A DNA stretch of 41,929 bases, from NCBI GenBank assembly GCA_024402095.1, contig JAKSJU010000008.1, positions 1 to 41,929 on the forward strand, in the 5' to 3' direction. The position numbers were made by a program, and so were the translations under genes. Source of the stretch: Bacteroidales bacterium (lineage in GTDB: Bacteria > Bacteroidota > Bacteroidia > Bacteroidales > UBA932). A model generated the notes under the pieces. It made no database searches and was not told where the DNA came from. It saw only the letters and a program-made list of their open reading frames with translations. Numbering within the stretch: the first letter of the stretch is position 1; each line of letters starts with the position of its first letter. Positions 41,737-41,929 of this stretch are shown here, one piece after another.

Positions 41737-41856
41737 CTAAAAATCAATAGTGTCATCATCATTTGTCCAGCCGTCTATGTCCAGACTGGCCGAAAGTATC
41801 GGATTATCCTCAGTCATAGGAACAATCATGGTTTCAGGTGTAATGTAGGGTATCAT
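41737..41856 (-). CDS. 39-residue small protein upstream of the fimbrillin-phosphatase gene
   Basis: Short ORF starting MIPYITPETMIVPMTEDNPI and ending in an acidic tail DDDTIDF. It stops 2 bp before the ATG of the lipoprotein gene and shares its promoter. Bacteroidales genomes often carry small proteins with a similar YIxPE(T/L)xxV start beside surface-protein genes, as I recall. It has no signal peptide or membrane segment. It might be a leader that couples translation to the next gene or a short functional peptide; the role is unknown. Confidence 0.6.
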   Translation of the reverse strand: MIPYITPETMIVPMTEDNPILSASLDIDGWTNDDDTIDF

Positions 41857-41872
41857 GTTTTTGCTTTATTAT

Positions 41873-41902
41873 CAATATTAACGAATTGATAGTTCTTCCA
41901 AA
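41873..41902 (-). promoter_or_regulatory. Promoter for the small ORF and fimbrillin-phosphatase gene
   Basis: Minus-strand TTTG (41902-41899), 18 bases, then TAATATTG (41880-41873), which differs from TAnnTTTG at one position. It is 16 bases upstream of the small ORF's ATG. The last 27 bases of the window beyond it show nothing recognisable. Confidence 0.5.
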
Positions 41903-41929
41903 CTCTTTCCTTTTGTCTCGGGAACGCAG

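Overview
The window is a gene-dense, low-repeat chromosomal segment from a member of the Bacteroidetes, most likely the order Bacteroidales. The evidence is a SusC/SusD outer-membrane pair, several Bacteroidetes-type promoters (TTG or TTTG, 18-21 bp, TAnnTTTG), the Bacteroidetes transcarbamylase ArgF', a fimbrillin-like lipoprotein and a PD-(D/E)XK Rpn-type gene. I see no rRNA, tRNA, CRISPR array or intact insertion sequence, and no stretch over 300 bases without a gene or gene remnant.

Layout. (1) 1-8646: the right part of a small polysaccharide-use locus, susC-susD, then an internally deleted Rpn-family pseudogene, then a secreted GH51 arabinofuranosidase. The pseudogene lies between two identical 35-bp terminator hairpins. 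(2) 8652-13177: housekeeping genes nadD-gmk (minus), fructose-bisphosphate aldolase (plus), corA behind a possibly structured leader (minus), and pnuC-recR (minus). (3) 13194-18140: rpsA with a long lysine/alanine-rich N-terminal tail, a compact RNase Z, a LysM glucosaminidase and mltG (plus). (4) 18067-24329: a minus-strand operon uvrB, Rel/SpoT, CDP-alcohol phosphatidyltransferase, GtrA-like protein, acyltransferase. (5) 24378-31275: a seven-gene plus-strand operon that is the most unusual part of the window. (6) 31244-39822: a nine-gene arginine operon (minus) running argR, GNAT, argG, argC, argD, argF', argB, argE-like, argH behind two ARG-box-like sites; argC carries an in-frame palindromic insertion. 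(7) 39830-41902: a secreted lipoprotein joining a fimbrillin-like domain to a tyrosine phosphatase, preceded by a 39-residue small ORF.

The operon at 24378-31275 joins a RelA/SpoT-type nucleotide synthetase, a fusion of a RelA/SpoT-type HD hydrolase with an aminoglycoside-phosphotransferase-like kinase, an RsbW-like ATPase, a periplasmic NMT1-like binding protein without transporter genes, a membrane Cache-HAMP-PP2C phosphatase, a STAS protein and a tyrosine phosphatase. I infer a ligand-sensing partner-switch pathway whose output may be alarmone metabolism rather than a sigma factor, since none is encoded here. The housekeeping Rel/SpoT next door, transcribed divergently, has lost the HDxxED residues of its hydrolase domain, while the HD-kinase fusion keeps them. 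The two loci may therefore share synthesis and breakdown of (p)ppGpp. This is inference from sequence alone.
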